Notes: generated from the sequence alone by a model not told the origin. Shown: positions 47,371-59,252, counted from the first letter of the stretch. The stretch is 64,000 nucleotides of DNA from Cephalotrichum gorgonifer (GCA_900312665.1 ONZQ02000002.1:2331198-2395197), one strand, 5' to 3'. Translations and numbers: made by a program.

Positions 47371-50300
47371 TTATTCGTCTACTTCCATTCGATCTCCTTC
47401 CTCCTCCTCTTCACCTTCCACCTCACTCTCTTCAGACTCCTCACTCCCTTCAGACGCCTCACTCTCTCCAAACTCATCACTCTGTTCAGTCTCCTCGTCG
47501 TCCGAAACCACGAAGTCGAGATCTTCGGTTGACTTCTTAAAGCCAGTAACGGCCCCATCCCTGTCCATGACGGGCAAGCCCATAAGCGCCATGATACTGT
47601 GAAGGCTGTGGTTCGACTTTGTCGTCTTCCCTGTCATGAGACAATCACTCAGTTCGCTGTTTTTCATCCTTTGCATGATGGCAATATCATCCTCCCTCGT
47701 CCCGGCGCACTGGAAGCGCACGACGTGAACCGCTTTCTTCTGCCCCATCCGGTAAACCCGAGCAAAAGCCTGCTCTTCGGCGGGGCTATTCCACCATAGC
47801 TCCAATAAGATAACGCGGTTGGCGCTGGTTATGTTTAGACCCTGGCTGCCGCACATGAGGGACGTGATCTAAAGGGAAAATGCCACGTTAGTAAAAGGGA
47901 GGAGTCGATGTTGAAAGTGGGAGATTACCAGAAGCTTCACTGAGGGGTCGTTCCTGAATCTCTCGAGGGCGGACTTCCGTGCCACCGGAGGGAGGTCGCC
48001 GGTATAATACAAGAACTCGGTCTTCTCTTTCTGCGCGATGCGCCCCACAAGCCTCGCGACAGCCATGAACTGGGTGAACACTAATGGAAACCACTCGTGT
48101 CAGCCAGGACTCTTACAGAATGGAATAAGCGATATTCAACACTTCCGCTCCCCGCATCCTTCGCGTTCCTTACCAATGATTTTGTCTTCTGGGGCGATCT
48201 GCCTCCACTCCCGGATGAGCTCCTGGACCCCTACTATCTTGGCACTGGGCACCACTAGCTTCGACTTATCTAGGAATTTGCCCGCGCAAGTGAAGAATCT
48301 TTGCCTATTGGCAGGCAGAGCCGGCTCCATCCCGTTGGCATCAAGGCCTGGACCGGGTTTTCTTGGCGTCGACTTTACTGGCTCCTTACTCCTCCCTCCT
48401 CTCCTTCGTTTCCGCGGGTTTTCGTCAGGCTCCGAGGCGGAGTCTTCGGAATCAGTGCCCTCCTGGCATTTGCTGGCGGCGTCAGGCTCCTCAGGCCATA
48501 GTAAAGTCGAATAGAACTCTGCTCCGGGATAGAAGTCGAATTTGTATGAGCAGGTTTTGGCCGGGCAATCCAGCTTTGAGTGGTTCTATTTCCGCCATGA
48601 AGGTTAGCCAAACGCGGGGGGTTGATAATAGCAAGGCGAGAAAACATACGCGCATTACTTTCGTCAGCTGCGGAGAGAGGCAGCCAAAGCATACGAAGTG
48701 ATCACACTATATATCGCTCGTCAGCACTGCGTTAGGATATGAGAATAGGTTAGCCTGGCTATGTGTAGGTGGCTGATTGCTCACTGGAAGCTTGTATATC
48801 ATGCTCTGCAGCGTGGCGCAGGGCTTCTTGCACTTTGAGCATTTTGTCTTGCCAAGCTTCCGGTGGCTAAGAGCAATCTTCAGAAGCTTCTCCATCGGTA
48901 ACGGGTTCGGAGAGTGGGCCTCTTCGCCATCCTCAGTGCTGCCGTCGGCCTGTTCGAGTTCCTGAATCAACTGCTCGACTTCCTCGACGTCGAACTCGTC
49001 CATAAAAGCCCCCTCGAGCAGAAATGGGTGGATGGCGGCATAGCGGTAAATATGAAGCAGGGTTGCGCCAGAAGAGTACCCCTTTAAAAGAGCTGCCTTC
49101 TTGGTTTTGTCTGAATCAAGAGCCTCTTGGTAGCCCTTTTCAGCCCTATCCCTCATTTTAGACTCGATGAAACTAAGACAGGGTTAGCTGGTCAGATCGC
49201 AAAGGCTCCATACATGTACATCACAGCAAGTTTTAGCATACCTTAGGATTACCTTCTCTTTGGAGGTTGGGACAAGCATCCTGGTGGAAGCATGGTGGGC
49301 GGGCAGGGGGATGATTTCCTGGCCGAGGAAGGATTCCCCGATCCGTCTACGATGGCCGTAAAGTTAGCTCCGCTGGAAATACTTTGTTTACTACCTTTAC
49401 TTACTTTCGAATCATAGCGTCGGCCAATTCTGCTCGAAACTTAGGGCTCGCCATCTGGTTATCGCGTGTCAGTTTTCCCCTCAACTGTATCATAAACATT
49501 GTGAACAAGGGCCATGGTTTCTCAACCTACCCCGTTTGGGAAGTATATCTGTGTGAACGTCATCGGGTCCTCAGATCCCTCCAAGTTCAGGAAGTTAAAG
49601 TATGGGTACATTTCTGAGGATCGTATTACATTACAAATTCTCAGGCCAGGAGTATTGCGTTCCACATACCTTCCTGGCTGTTGCTCAAAGGCGTTCCGGT
49701 TATTACCCAGGCACAACTCTTCTGTAGCCTTCGCACAGAGATCGAACCTATTTCGTATTAGTTATTAAGTTTCCATGAACTAGTACCTGTGTGAAGGTTG
49801 CCTACTCTTTGACTCCCTGTTCTTGATGGCGTGGCCTTCGTCAAGTATGACCCTGTGCCACTTTGCCTCGAAAATGGATGGCCACGAGTACTTCGTATTT
49901 TCTGGGGTATCCGGGCCCTTTCGCTCTTTGTACCCGTCAGGCACGTCCCTTGCGAGTTCACCGTACGTGGCAAATCTATCATGGCATGTTAGTTGATGTG
50001 GCTTCAGGGCTGAAGGCTGGGAGAGGGAAAGTAGATGAATACACAATCCCCGGTTTCCTGAAACTATCAACGGTCTTCAAGGCCTTCAAGTCCTTGTAGC
50101 GGGCCATTTCCGACACTGGCAAGACGCCAGAGGTGTGTTTCACACACTCCTCCTGCCAGTGGGTGATCATAGCCTCGTTTGGAACGACGATAAGAGTCGA
50201 GCAGTCCTCGCCCTTCGGCTTTCGCAGCCCCACCCGGTTGACAACCATCAAAGATATCGCCATAAGCGTTTTCCCAAGGCCCATGTCGTGGGCAACGATT

Positions 50301-50878
50301 CCACCCCTTCCGCCGGTCCTTCTTAGGGCTTCCCTTTTTTGCATCCAGCCAAGGGTCGCAATCTGGATTGGCGTGAGCGGGGTCGAAATTCCACTGATGG
50401 AGTAAAGTCCGTCTTGAGGGGGACTTGGATCGACTTTTCCCCGGCACCTCTTCAGAGCGTCATTGATCATTGAGCGCTCTGCCTTCACGACCTCATTATC
50501 GACATCCGATAGACTGTCCATATATTTCTTCACGTTGCCACTATATTCAGCGACTTCCGTGGCATTACCAGAAATGGGACCTTCTTCTGGTTGGTGCTCC
50601 TCAAAAAGGTTTCGAGGTATCATCATTCTCGAGATGGACTGGTCGGCCTTGTGCTGGTTTTTTGTGACCTTTGCCGGCGCCTGGTGAACTTTCAACTTTG
50701 AGGGGTATGTTCTTTTCTTGGTCGACGCTCGTGAGGCTTTGTTAGGAGCTCTCTCGCTCTGAGTCTTCCTGGATGAGCTGGCATTCTTGCGGCTGGTGGA
50801 TCTAGCCGAGACAGGCTTCTTGGTAGTAGTGCTCCGATCCCCATCCGCAACTTTCTCATCCGAAGCTCCTGGAGCCAT
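47371..50878 (-). CDS. SNF2-family ATPase with RING finger (Rad5/Rad16-like)
   Basis: A nuclear DNA-dependent ATPase of the SF2 class. Eleven minus-strand exons give 942 residues: 50,878-50,043, 49,975-49,806, 49,747-49,670, 49,613-49,531, 49,454-49,405, 49,346-49,242, 49,172-48,785, 48,706-48,650, 48,585-48,174, 48,080-47,929 and 47,868-47,371. A basic, Ser-rich N-terminus leads to motif I, HDMGLGKT (197-204; most relatives have DEMGLGKT). Motif II is DEGH and motif III is ITGTPLSNS. A RING finger sits between the helicase lobes: CSKCKKPC, then LPCDHFVCFGC, then CPAKTC, its parts brought together by introns 7 and 8. Lobe 2 has VFTQF, SLMCGSQGLNITSANRVILLE and QAFARVYRMGQ. The RING suggests ubiquitin or SUMO-linked DNA repair, as in Rad5, Rad16 and Uls1. 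The tail is acidic and ends at a TAA that interrupts a longer open frame. It is divergent from rpl38. Confidence 0.88.
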
Positions 50879-51701
50879 GTTGGGGTTGGTGCAAGAGAGA
50901 AGCAAGGGAAGAATATGAAATGATACCGTAACGGGTGATGAGAATCATGAACCTTTTCGGATGCGCGAGAAATAGTGGTTGGCGGAGAGGAAGAGCGGTG
51001 CCAAGAGTAAGCTCTGTGTCGTATCTGGATGATGCCGAGAGATGAGATAATGTATGAAGGGTGGAGGAATGAAAGCTGGGTGAGGATGGGAGTGATGGTT
51101 TAGGTTTGAGTAGGAGAGGTGAAAGAATAGAAGAGCTTTGGTTTGGGCTTGATTTAGAGAAGTGAGAAAGATAGAAGGACTCATGCGAAGTCCATCGGGC
51201 TACGAGTCTATGTTGAGAGCGGGAAGGTACGACTGGCGACTCTTGAGAACGCGCAGTTTCAGACACATCTAGTTCCTTCCTAGTTGTGGCGAGCTATTTT
51301 ACGAGTTCGGTACCTAGATAATCTAAATCATGGGATGTCCCGGGGAAGAAGGAAGGAGGAAGGGTGCCTCCCCTATCGGGATGGCGTAGCGGTGGATTGA
51401 GGTTGAAAATCGGGTGGCACCTTCCCGAAATTTCGGACCTGCGCCGGGGCTCCTGCTCCGATGTGGGTCTCCAGAAAGTTTACACGTGCACACCCCACCG
51501 TAACAAGCTCAGATTGGTCAGTTGCGCCTGCCACACACGCCCCCCCACTTGCCCACACCACCTGTCCACCGGCCGCCCACCACACTCAATCGCCCACAAA
51601 TTTTTATTCTCCAAATTCAACGACCTTTAATCGAAAACTCCCCCCCGACAGCCTCGAACCTCTTCACACCCGCACTACGTCGAACCTACGAATCCGCCAC
51701 A
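50879..51701. other. Divergent promoter region (SNF2 gene / rpl38)
   Basis: An 823-bp space between divergent genes, with no gene seen. The stretch 51,535-51,700 before rpl38 is strongly C- and A-rich, as is common for ribosomal protein gene leaders. Confidence 0.4.
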
Positions 51702-52289
51702 ATGCCTAGGGAAATCGCCGACATCAAGCAGGTACGAAGCTGAGAACCTGCCCAACGCGGAATTTCAATCACAGGAGTCGGGAACTTGCTTTCTAACGTT
51801 GGTGGGGTGTTTAGTTCATTGAGATCTGCCGGAGGAAGGATGCTTCCTGTAGGTTTTTTTTCCCGCCCCGACTCTACCTCCTGCGACACCGCGAGAGCGA
51901 ACGATCACACGTCGAACCTTGGAAAGCGAAGACATGAGAGGGAACTCGAAGTGAAAAACGATGGGGGGTTGGAAAGATGTTACGACTGACACGGTTATCT
52001 TTACAGCGGCGGTGATCAAGCGCAACAAGAAGAGCGGACAGGCCAAGTTCAAGGTCCGATGCCAGCGCTTCCTCTACACTCTCAGCATTAAGGATTCCGA
52101 GAAGGCGGAGAAGCTAAAGTCCAGCCTCCCCCCCAGTATGTCTCGTCCATATTCCCACTCCCGACCGGCGATGCCATCGACGCCCCTCCCTCGACCCCCA
52201 ATTATCGTGGGAGACAAGCAAGCTTACCAAGACCAATCGCAGACCTTCAGGTTACCGAGATCTCCAAGATCTCCGGCAAGAAGGCGTAA
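51702..52289 (+). CDS. rpl38: 60S ribosomal protein L38 (eL38)
   Basis: A small structural protein of the large ribosomal subunit. Four short exons, 51,702-51,731, 51,815-51,848, 52,007-52,135 and 52,243-52,289, give 79 residues, the normal length. The conserved pieces are split over the exons: MPREIADIKQ, FIEICRRKDAS, AVIKRNKKSGQAKFKVRCQR, YTLSIKDSEKAEKLK and finally LQVTEISKISGKKA. The small exons keep it from showing as one open frame. Intron 1 has a TCTAAC branch site. The gene is divergent from the SNF2 gene, sharing 823 bp of upstream DNA, and convergent with the alpha-beta barrel gene. Confidence 0.97.
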
Positions 52290-52622
52290 GGGACGTTACT
52301 GTGGAACAATGAACAAAACGCATGACGGAGAATTAGAGGGCAGGGGAATGCGGCACATGTCATAATGCCGTGGTAGCATGATGGCCCGGGTCCGGGACGG
52401 CTGAAAATATGGATTTTCTTTACAACTGGCGCAAAAGGAAACGTTTTGCCATGGCTGTTAGCGCGGCATTTGCCCACGGTTGGAAGGCGACGTGTGTTGG
52501 TCAATGCATGAGGTTCTCGGCTACGTTCGTCACCAGCTTTCTCGATTGTGTCACCAGTGAAAAAGGGAAAGGGGGGAGGTGTAAAGGCGGGCTTGTTTGG
52601 GTTCTTGCGCTATCTTGAAGCT
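52290..52622. other. Convergent intergenic region
   Basis: 333 bp between the ends of rpl38 and the alpha-beta barrel gene. Nothing beyond likely 3' untranslated sequence is seen. Confidence 0.4.
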
Positions 52623-53288
52623 TCACACGATCCTCCTATATGAGTATATGTCGAAATCGAGAGTGTGGGAGGCTAGTTCCTCCAGGACAACGTATTCATC
52701 GGATCCTATGAAACCCGCGCGCTGCTCCTCGCTGTCCCACCCACGAACCATCAGCAGGTCCTCGGTGTCATCGTTCCCCTTCTCTATCCTCCATCCCCAC
52801 CCAAACGGTGTCCCGGGGCCTGTGGCAAGTGTGGCCAAGGCTTCCACGACTCTAGACTCGAACGCTTCCCTCTCTGAAGACTTAACCCGGTAGCGGTGGA
52901 CGCCTAGGACAGCGCTTGCTAGGGGAGAAGTGACGTCGTCGTCCGGCCGTGGGAAAAGAATCGCGTCAACGTGGAAAAGAACGAGTTTTTTGTCCCCCTC
53001 GGTGACGATAAGCGGCGTGAGCTTTCGCATCGCCTCCTTATTTGCATCCGTGCCGATCCACTCCCAGTGAGCGGCGGGTGACTCCCACGGCGCGGTTATG
53101 AGAAGGGCCGTGGGGTCCCCTATCTGCTGGAGCATCCCCGTACCGCGCGCGATACGGTTCAGGGGGGTGTTCGGGTCCTGCTCTAAGGCCCATTTGTCCT
53201 GGATGCACTGTGCTTCTTCCAGGGTCTGGTGTGTTTCCGGTGTGAAGGGAGAAGAGAGGTGGAGGAAGCAGAACTCGGTGACGGGCAT
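52623..53288 (-). CDS. Hypothetical dimeric alpha-beta barrel protein (ABM-like)
   Basis: A single exon of 221 residues with no introns. The sequence looks like two copies of a ferredoxin-like alpha-beta barrel unit. The first is about residues 4-110 (VTEFCFLHLSSPFTPE..., IQDKWALEQD, LLITAPWESPAAHWEW). The second is about 125-215 (VLGVHRYRVKSSEREAFESRV, LLMVRGWDSEEQRAGF). This is the usual layout of fungal antibiotic-biosynthesis-monooxygenase-like proteins, most of them uncharacterised. No signal peptide is seen. Substrate and function cannot be given. The start is the first ATG and gives MPVTEFCFLHL, typical of these proteins. Confidence 0.7.
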   Translation of the reverse strand: MPVTEFCFLHLSSPFTPETHQTLEEAQCIQDKWALEQDPNTPLNRIARGTGMLQQIGDPTALLITAPWESPAAHWEWIGTDANKEAMRKLTPLIVTEGDKKLVLFHVDAILFPRPDDDVTSPLASAVLGVHRYRVKSSEREAFESRVVEALATLATGPGTPFGWGWRIEKGNDDTEDLLMVRGWDSEEQRAGFIGSDEYVVLEELASHTLDFDIYSYRRIV

Positions 53289-54910
53289 TGCGGGTGTGGT
53301 GGGGCTTGGCGCGGCTTAATGATGTGATGGGTTGACTATACGATGTTTTGCTTGCCGTTAAGGATAGAGAGGAAGAAGGCGATTTCGGTGTCTCAAGGGC
53401 ATCCGCGCGGGGGCTTATGTTGGAGGGGAGCGAGCGGGGATGGGAGAGGGTGTTACGCAGCATAGGAGGTGCCTTGCGCCGCGGAGGCTCGTATATGCAT
53501 TACGTTTGTCAGTTGCGTAGACGGCCCCCTAGATGCCGAACTCTCGGTTAGTGTATCGGCCGCATAATCGCTGCATCGCCGCCGTGGCCGTAGCGCTTTT
53601 TTTTTTTTTTTTAAACCATGGCCGTCCTCGTTGTTATGAGGGCTGAAGTACTCGCAGAACGGTGTTGTCGCGACACAGTAAGCTTGCAAGCTTGCCATAA
53701 CTATTAGCATGGGATTGCCAGCTGGTCACACTTGTTGAAGCTTCAGATTAGCACTTGCTTGGTCCCAAAACTCCTCCCTTGTCAAGAAGTCAGTCAGCTG
53801 GTCACACCTGCGATTCTGCTCTTCAGCCCGAGATCGTAGGCACCAGTATTTCGAACCCCGCAAGTAAATGACCAATGAAACCGCGTGCAAATGGGTGGTC
53901 ACGCCCAATTCGGCCAATTCGGAACTCCCAAGAACACGGCGAGAGACTCCTGGGATGAGGACGTAATCCCTGTAAATTGTGCATTGTGTGGGGCAGCAAT
54001 GATTGGACGTATACACATCCAATCTAAGTAAGGAACCCAGGCTCAGGCACCATCAACCACCGACTGTGTGACGTCCCAACAAACAGTCACGGGAACGTAA
54101 AACACATTGATGTCAACGACGGAGCGAGCAAGTGGCGCATGTCACTCACTACCTCGAGGAAGAAAGCAAGTTACCAATGCCGTGGTGAGCAATTAGACAC
54201 GAGAGCTAGCGACCGTTAGCCGATTTGTCCGACAGGCTCTTGGCCTTTGTGTTACCATTACCAATCTGTCAGGGAGGGAGGGAAGGATAGCTTTTTATCC
54301 TAATACTAGAGCGGCATCCATCCCTTTTGCGCGGTGGGTGGTGGGCTGGCTGCGCCTTCCTCCACACTCTGACAGGTACGGAGTACTAATAACTAAACAT
54401 TTTCTCCCTGATATTTTCATCTGGCCCGTTCTCATCTGAAATTGTTTCCTGCCTCAGCTACTTTTTCAACCCAACAATCTCGTCTTCGCCGTGTCCGTTA
54501 CCCAATCGTCTGTCTCCATCGTGGTGGATCTAGCCCCTTACTTGTGCTCTTGACGCTACTTGTACTAGACTAGACCCTTTGGTGGTCCAGATCCTCTCCC
54601 CGTGATCCTCTCTTTCACCTTTCTTCCCGTTCCCCCCACCTCCCTCCCCTCTACTCGCCTCTTTTCCAGAATTCTTCGTTAGCCCTGGCTCCCCTTTTAA
54701 ACCCACCGGAACAGCACCGATATTAATCCCGATACTCTCTCAACGAGCTTATTTGCAATCTACGCGCGAGCCGACTTCGAATAGGTAGCCACCGTCTCTT
54801 GTCGCATTCCGGCCCATTTACACCACCTCTCAATTGCCCAATCCGCAACACCCGTCTCCGGCTCCGGCTCCACTCTCAGCTCCGCCGTTTCTCTACGAAG
54901 AGCAGCACAC
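53289..54910. other. Long divergent intergenic region upstream of erg12
   Basis: 1.6 kb with no gene that I can support. It contains a 16-base T run at 53,597-53,612 and a pyrimidine-rich 300 bp (54,390-54,720) that is probably the erg12 core promoter and leader. TACTTGTA is at 54,557-54,564. Confidence 0.45.
53597..53612. repeat. Poly-T run of 16
   Basis: A homopolymer in the intergenic region upstream of the alpha-beta barrel gene; read from the minus strand it is a poly-A of 16. Confidence 0.9.
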
Positions 54911-56541
54911 ATGGCCGGGGCATCGCGCGAGTCAGGTGGCGCCAATGGCACCTCGGGAAGCTCTAGGCACCTCAATGGCGAGGGCACCCTCACCATGAGG
55001 CAGAAGTCGCGGAGGAAGCAGTCGAGTCCCATGATGCCCCCTTTCATGGTCTCCGCGCCAGGGAAAGTCATCGTATTTGGCGAACATGCAGTAGTGCATG
55101 GTAAAGTAAGTCAATCCTATACCCCGGCCGGGGAGTGAAATCCCGGCCGGTTAATCTTTGCAGCGAAGCTGGGCAGACCAGCGGCGCGCACGCAAGGGTT
55201 GGTGGGAGCAAGCGGGCGAAAGGACATGGGGCTAACTTGCGTCCTCCTGCATCACAGGCTGCGATAGCGGCGGCCATCTCACTACGGTCGTACCTCCACG
55301 TAACGTCGTTATCGAAGTCTAAGAGGACGGTATCGCTGCGTTTCCCCGACATCGACCTAATACATACATGGAACATTGACGACCTCCCGTGGTCCATATT
55401 CCACCGACCCGACAAGAAGAAGTACTACTACGATCTCGTCACCTCTCTTGACCCCGATCTCCTAGCCGCCATCCAGCCGCACCTCGAGGACGTGTCCACG
55501 CATAAGCCCGACGAGACGCGCAAGGTTCACAAGGCGTCGGCACTCGCGTTCCTCTACGTCTTCCTGTCTCTCGGCTCGCAGACTTTCCACGGCTGCCTCT
55601 ACACCCTCCGTTCCACCATCCCCATCGGCGCCGGTCTCGGAAGTAGCGCGTCAATAGCCGTCTGCGTCGCGGCGGCCCTGTTACTACAACTACGGACGCT
55701 CTCGGGACCCCACCCGGACCAGCCGCCGGACGAGGCACGCCTGCAAGTCGAGCGGATCAACCGGTGGGCATTCGTCTTCGAGGCGTGCATCCACGGGAAC
55801 CCATCGGGCGTAGACAACACCGTCTCGACCCAGGGTAAGGCAGTGGTCTTCCAGCGTACAGACTACAGCAAACCACCCTCTGTACAACCTCTCTGGGATT
55901 TCCCCGAGCTTCCGCTGCTCCTTGTCGACACGAGGCAGCCCAAGTCGACAGCGCACGAGGTAGCCAAGGTGGGGAAGCTAAAGGACAAGCACCCGAAGCT
56001 GGTGGGCACGATCCTCGATGGGATGGACACGACGACGCGGTCCGCGGTGGAGCTACTCGAGCATCCCGACTTCGACAGCGAGGATGATGAGTGGCTGCAA
56101 AAGGTGGGCGAGCTCATGACGATAAATCACGGGCTCCTCGTATCGCTGGGCGTCTCGCACCCGAGGCTGGAGAGGGTGCGCGAACTGGTGGACCACGAGG
56201 GGATCGGGTGGACGAAGCTGACGGGAGCGGGCGGCGGCGGGTGCTCGATCACGCTCCTGAAGCCCGACGTGCCTGGGGCCAAAATGAGGAGGCTGGACGA
56301 GCGGCTCGAGGAGGAGAACTACAGGAGGTTTGAGACGACTTTGGGGGGTGACGGAGTGGGAGTGCTCTGGCCGGCTGTGTTGAGGAACGGGCTTGAGGAT
56401 GATGGCGAAGAGGGAGGCATGGAGATTGACGTTGAGAAGTTCCTTAATGCGGATGGGACGGCGGCGTTTGAGAGGCTCGTGGGGGTGGATAGCGGCGGGA
56501 GGGGAGATGGATGGAAGTTCTGGAGTGTGGAGAGTCACTAA
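54911..56541 (+). CDS. erg12: Mevalonate kinase
   Basis: Phosphorylates mevalonate to 5-phosphomevalonate in the isoprenoid/ergosterol pathway. Two exons, 54,911-55,105 and 55,258-56,541, give 492 residues. GHMP-kinase motifs are all present. Motif 1 is APGKVIVFGEHAVVHGK, ending right at the intron. Motif 2 is PIGAGLGSSAS at residues 187-197 (ATP loop). Motif 3 is TGAGGGGC at 387-394. GNPSGVDNTV carries the catalytic aspartate region. The N-terminal 40 residues are low complexity and Ser/Gly/Arg-rich, longer than in yeast Erg12. The C-terminus is extended by an acidic linker. The 152-bp intron has a GCTAAC branch site. It is followed in tandem, 785 bp on, by the Ram2 gene that uses the pathway's product. 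Confidence 0.97.
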
Positions 56542-57326
56542 TACGGGGTCATACTCGACTGCGACACGGAACGGAACGGGGTGAGATTCACCAGGGCGAT
56601 CAGGTCCTAGATGCTGGAGGGCGAGGGAGTGGGGCGCGAGCGGAGCGACAGAGGGGTGCTCTGGCCGTCATTGCTCCTTTCGATCTGGCGCACAATGGCA
56701 CCCGTCTCTCAGCTCGCAACGTCCTCCCTTGCGCGTGCGAGTACGTCCCTCGGCTGACGGGTGGGGAGAGTTGTACGTTTGGATTACAAAGGGCGGAATA
56801 AATAATGTATGTACTGGGGGTGGAGTGGGAAGCAAAACAATATTTAGTTGTAGACATAATGCCATGCGGTTTAATGAAAGTTAAAATAGCTCGGACGGTT
56901 TGTGACGCTTCATTTCCATCCCTTGCTTGGTGTTAGCGAGTCACCAGCTTCCCCAGGCAGGGAGAGAGCTATTGCTAGAGAAAAGTGATGGCTTCAGGTG
57001 GGTTCCGGTGGCTGATTGTTGCATGGATATTCGGATTGTCTCTGGTATTGTTCTTATTTTAAGTGTCCGAAACATTCCGGAAGTAGTAGTCCGTCCTTCC
57101 ATCGTGAAGGGACATTGAGTCTTTACCGAGCTTGCTGAAGCGCCTTGATTTATTATCATCTCCATCTCTATGTGATGGTGGGGGTGGTGGGTAGGCTGCA
57201 CGTGATGGTACAGAAATCAGTTGCAACCAGCATTTGGCGCATTCGGACGGAGCTGTCAATACCGAGTACTTAGAAGCTCCCAAGTCACAAGCTCGCCCTC
57301 CTTCTCTGCCTCCGTTCGCCTTGACA
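56542..57326. other. Intergenic region between erg12 and ram2
   Basis: No gene seen. It holds the erg12 3' end and the ram2 promoter; no motif stands out. Confidence 0.4.
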
Positions 57327-59252
57327 ATGCCCCCGAAGCCGAAGTCCACCGGGCCCAAGGCGAAACAACCTGATAGCAAAGGTCGGTCCAAGTTGAGATA
57401 CTTTCGTTCTGTGTACTCCCCCACCAGACTGGCGCAGGTCCAGTTGAATGCTCCTTCCATCCACCCCACCATCGTCCCTGTCCCTGTGCTACTCCACGTC
57501 AACTGCGCCATCTACAAACACTTCTCCCTACCAAGGACTTTGCTTCGGAGCCACATTCTACAAACCCCTACCCAATCTTATTTAAACACACGCACTCTCT
57601 CTCTACCGCTCTTGAGGACCGGAACCACTCTCTGTTCCTCTCCACCGCCCCGCTAACCAGAATCCCAGCAGACGAAGCCAAACAGAACATCGGACCCCTC
57701 ACGATCAACGAGCTCTCCCAGCAGCGCTACTACCTCACCAACCCCGTCGCTAAGCGCGCCGAGGAAGTCGGGCTCTCGTCCCTAACCCCCGCCGAGCGCC
57801 AGAGCTGGGCAAACGCGCAACTCCTACCCCGCGTCTCCAACAGGAAGACGGTCCTCCCCGCCAAGGTTGAGCGGGAGTACTGGAAGCAAGTCGCCAAGGA
57901 GAACGTCCCCATCCGCGCGCTCTCGCGTGACTACGACTGGGGCCGGGATAAGTTCGGTCGCGAGATTGGCGGCTACCTGCCCGAGCAGTTCGACGTAAGG
58001 AGGAGGAAGGAGAGCCGGCTGGCGGTGCTCCGTGTCGAGCACGAGAGGTTTCTTACGCGGAGGGATCTCAAGGCGAGGGGAGTACGTGCTAGGGGCGGTA
58101 GGACCTACGAGGTAACCGAGGAGGACGTACAAGCGGAGAAGAAGAGGAGAGAGGAGATGGCTGGGCTGAAGATGGAGCTGTACGGCGAGCGGTCGGGCCC
58201 GTACGCGAACGACCCCGAGTGGGACGACGTCGTGCCCATTCCTGCACAGGAGCCCGAGGGGGCACTGGCCGCTATTGCGTACCCGGACGACTACTCCGAA
58301 GGTAATAATCTACCCTGAATTTTTTCTCTCTTTCATTTCATCCATGGGGAAGCTAGTCAGAGGGCTGACTCCTGGCTTAGCAATGTCCTACCTTCGAGCT
58401 GTCATGGCCGCTGAGGAGCACTCCCCGCGCTGCCTCCGCCTAACCGAGAACATCATATCCATGAACCCGGCCCACTACACCGTGTGGCTGTACCGCTTCA
58501 AGATAATATCCGCGCTAGACCTTCCCGTGCCCGACGAGATCACCTGGCTCAACGAGGTGGCCCTCACCTACCTCAAGAACTACCAGATATGGCACCACCG
58601 CCAGCTCCTGATAGACCTGTACTACCCGAAGATCGCCTCGGACGCGGAGCAGGTGTCGCAGCTCGCTCGCTCCGAGACCAAGTTCATCAGCTCCATGCTC
58701 GAGGAGGACACGAAGAACTACCACGTCTGGTCGTACAGGCAGTACCTCGTCCGCAAGCTGTCCCTCTTCACCCTCCCCGAACTCCTGTCCACGCAGAACC
58801 TGATCGAGGACGACGTCCGGAACAACTCCGCCTGGTCTCACCGCTTCCTCGTGGTGTTCTCGGACCCGAAGGCCTCGACCGAGGGGTCCCTCCCCACGGA
58901 GCATGACCCCAAGATTCCCCAGGACGTGCTCGACCGGGAGGTCAACTACGCCAAGGAGAAGATCCTCCTGGCGCCGCAGAACCAGGCGGCGTGGAACTAC
59001 CTCAGGGGCGTGCTGACGAAGGGCGGGAGGAAGATGGGCGAGGTGCGGGAGTTCGCCGAGGGCTTCGTGGACGAGCTTGGCGGTGAGGAGGAAGAGGTGC
59101 GTAGCTCGCACGCACTCGATTGTCTCGCCGAGGCCTATCTCGAGGAGGGGAACAAGGAGAGGGCGAGGCTGTGTCTGAGGAGGTTGGCGGAGAAGTGGGA
59201 CCCCGTAAGAGCTGGCTATTGGAGCTATCGGGAGCAGCTTGCCGAGGCGTAG
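57327..59252 (+). CDS. ram2: Protein farnesyl/geranylgeranyltransferase alpha subunit (Ram2) with long N-terminal extension
   Basis: Ram2 pairs with Ram1 (farnesyltransferase) or Cdc43 (GGTase-I) to prenylate CAAX proteins in the cytosol. The core is exon 58,381-59,252 plus the end of the exon before it. Five PPTA repeats are seen: NPAHYTVWLYRFK, NYQIWHHRQLL, NYHVWSYRQYLV, NNSAWSHRFLVV and NQAAWNYLRGV. The 79-bp intron at 58,302-58,380 rebuilds DDYSEAMSYLRAV. Upstream, the same frame is open from 57,672 and can be joined through a 290-bp intron with a weak GTCGGT donor to an ATG exon at 57,327-57,381, giving 518 residues. The ATG at 58,157 (MAGLKMELYG) alone would give a normal 338-residue Ram2. 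The extra 180 residues are basic and helical, and I do not recognise them. Core identity is sure; the start is not. Confidence 0.88.
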
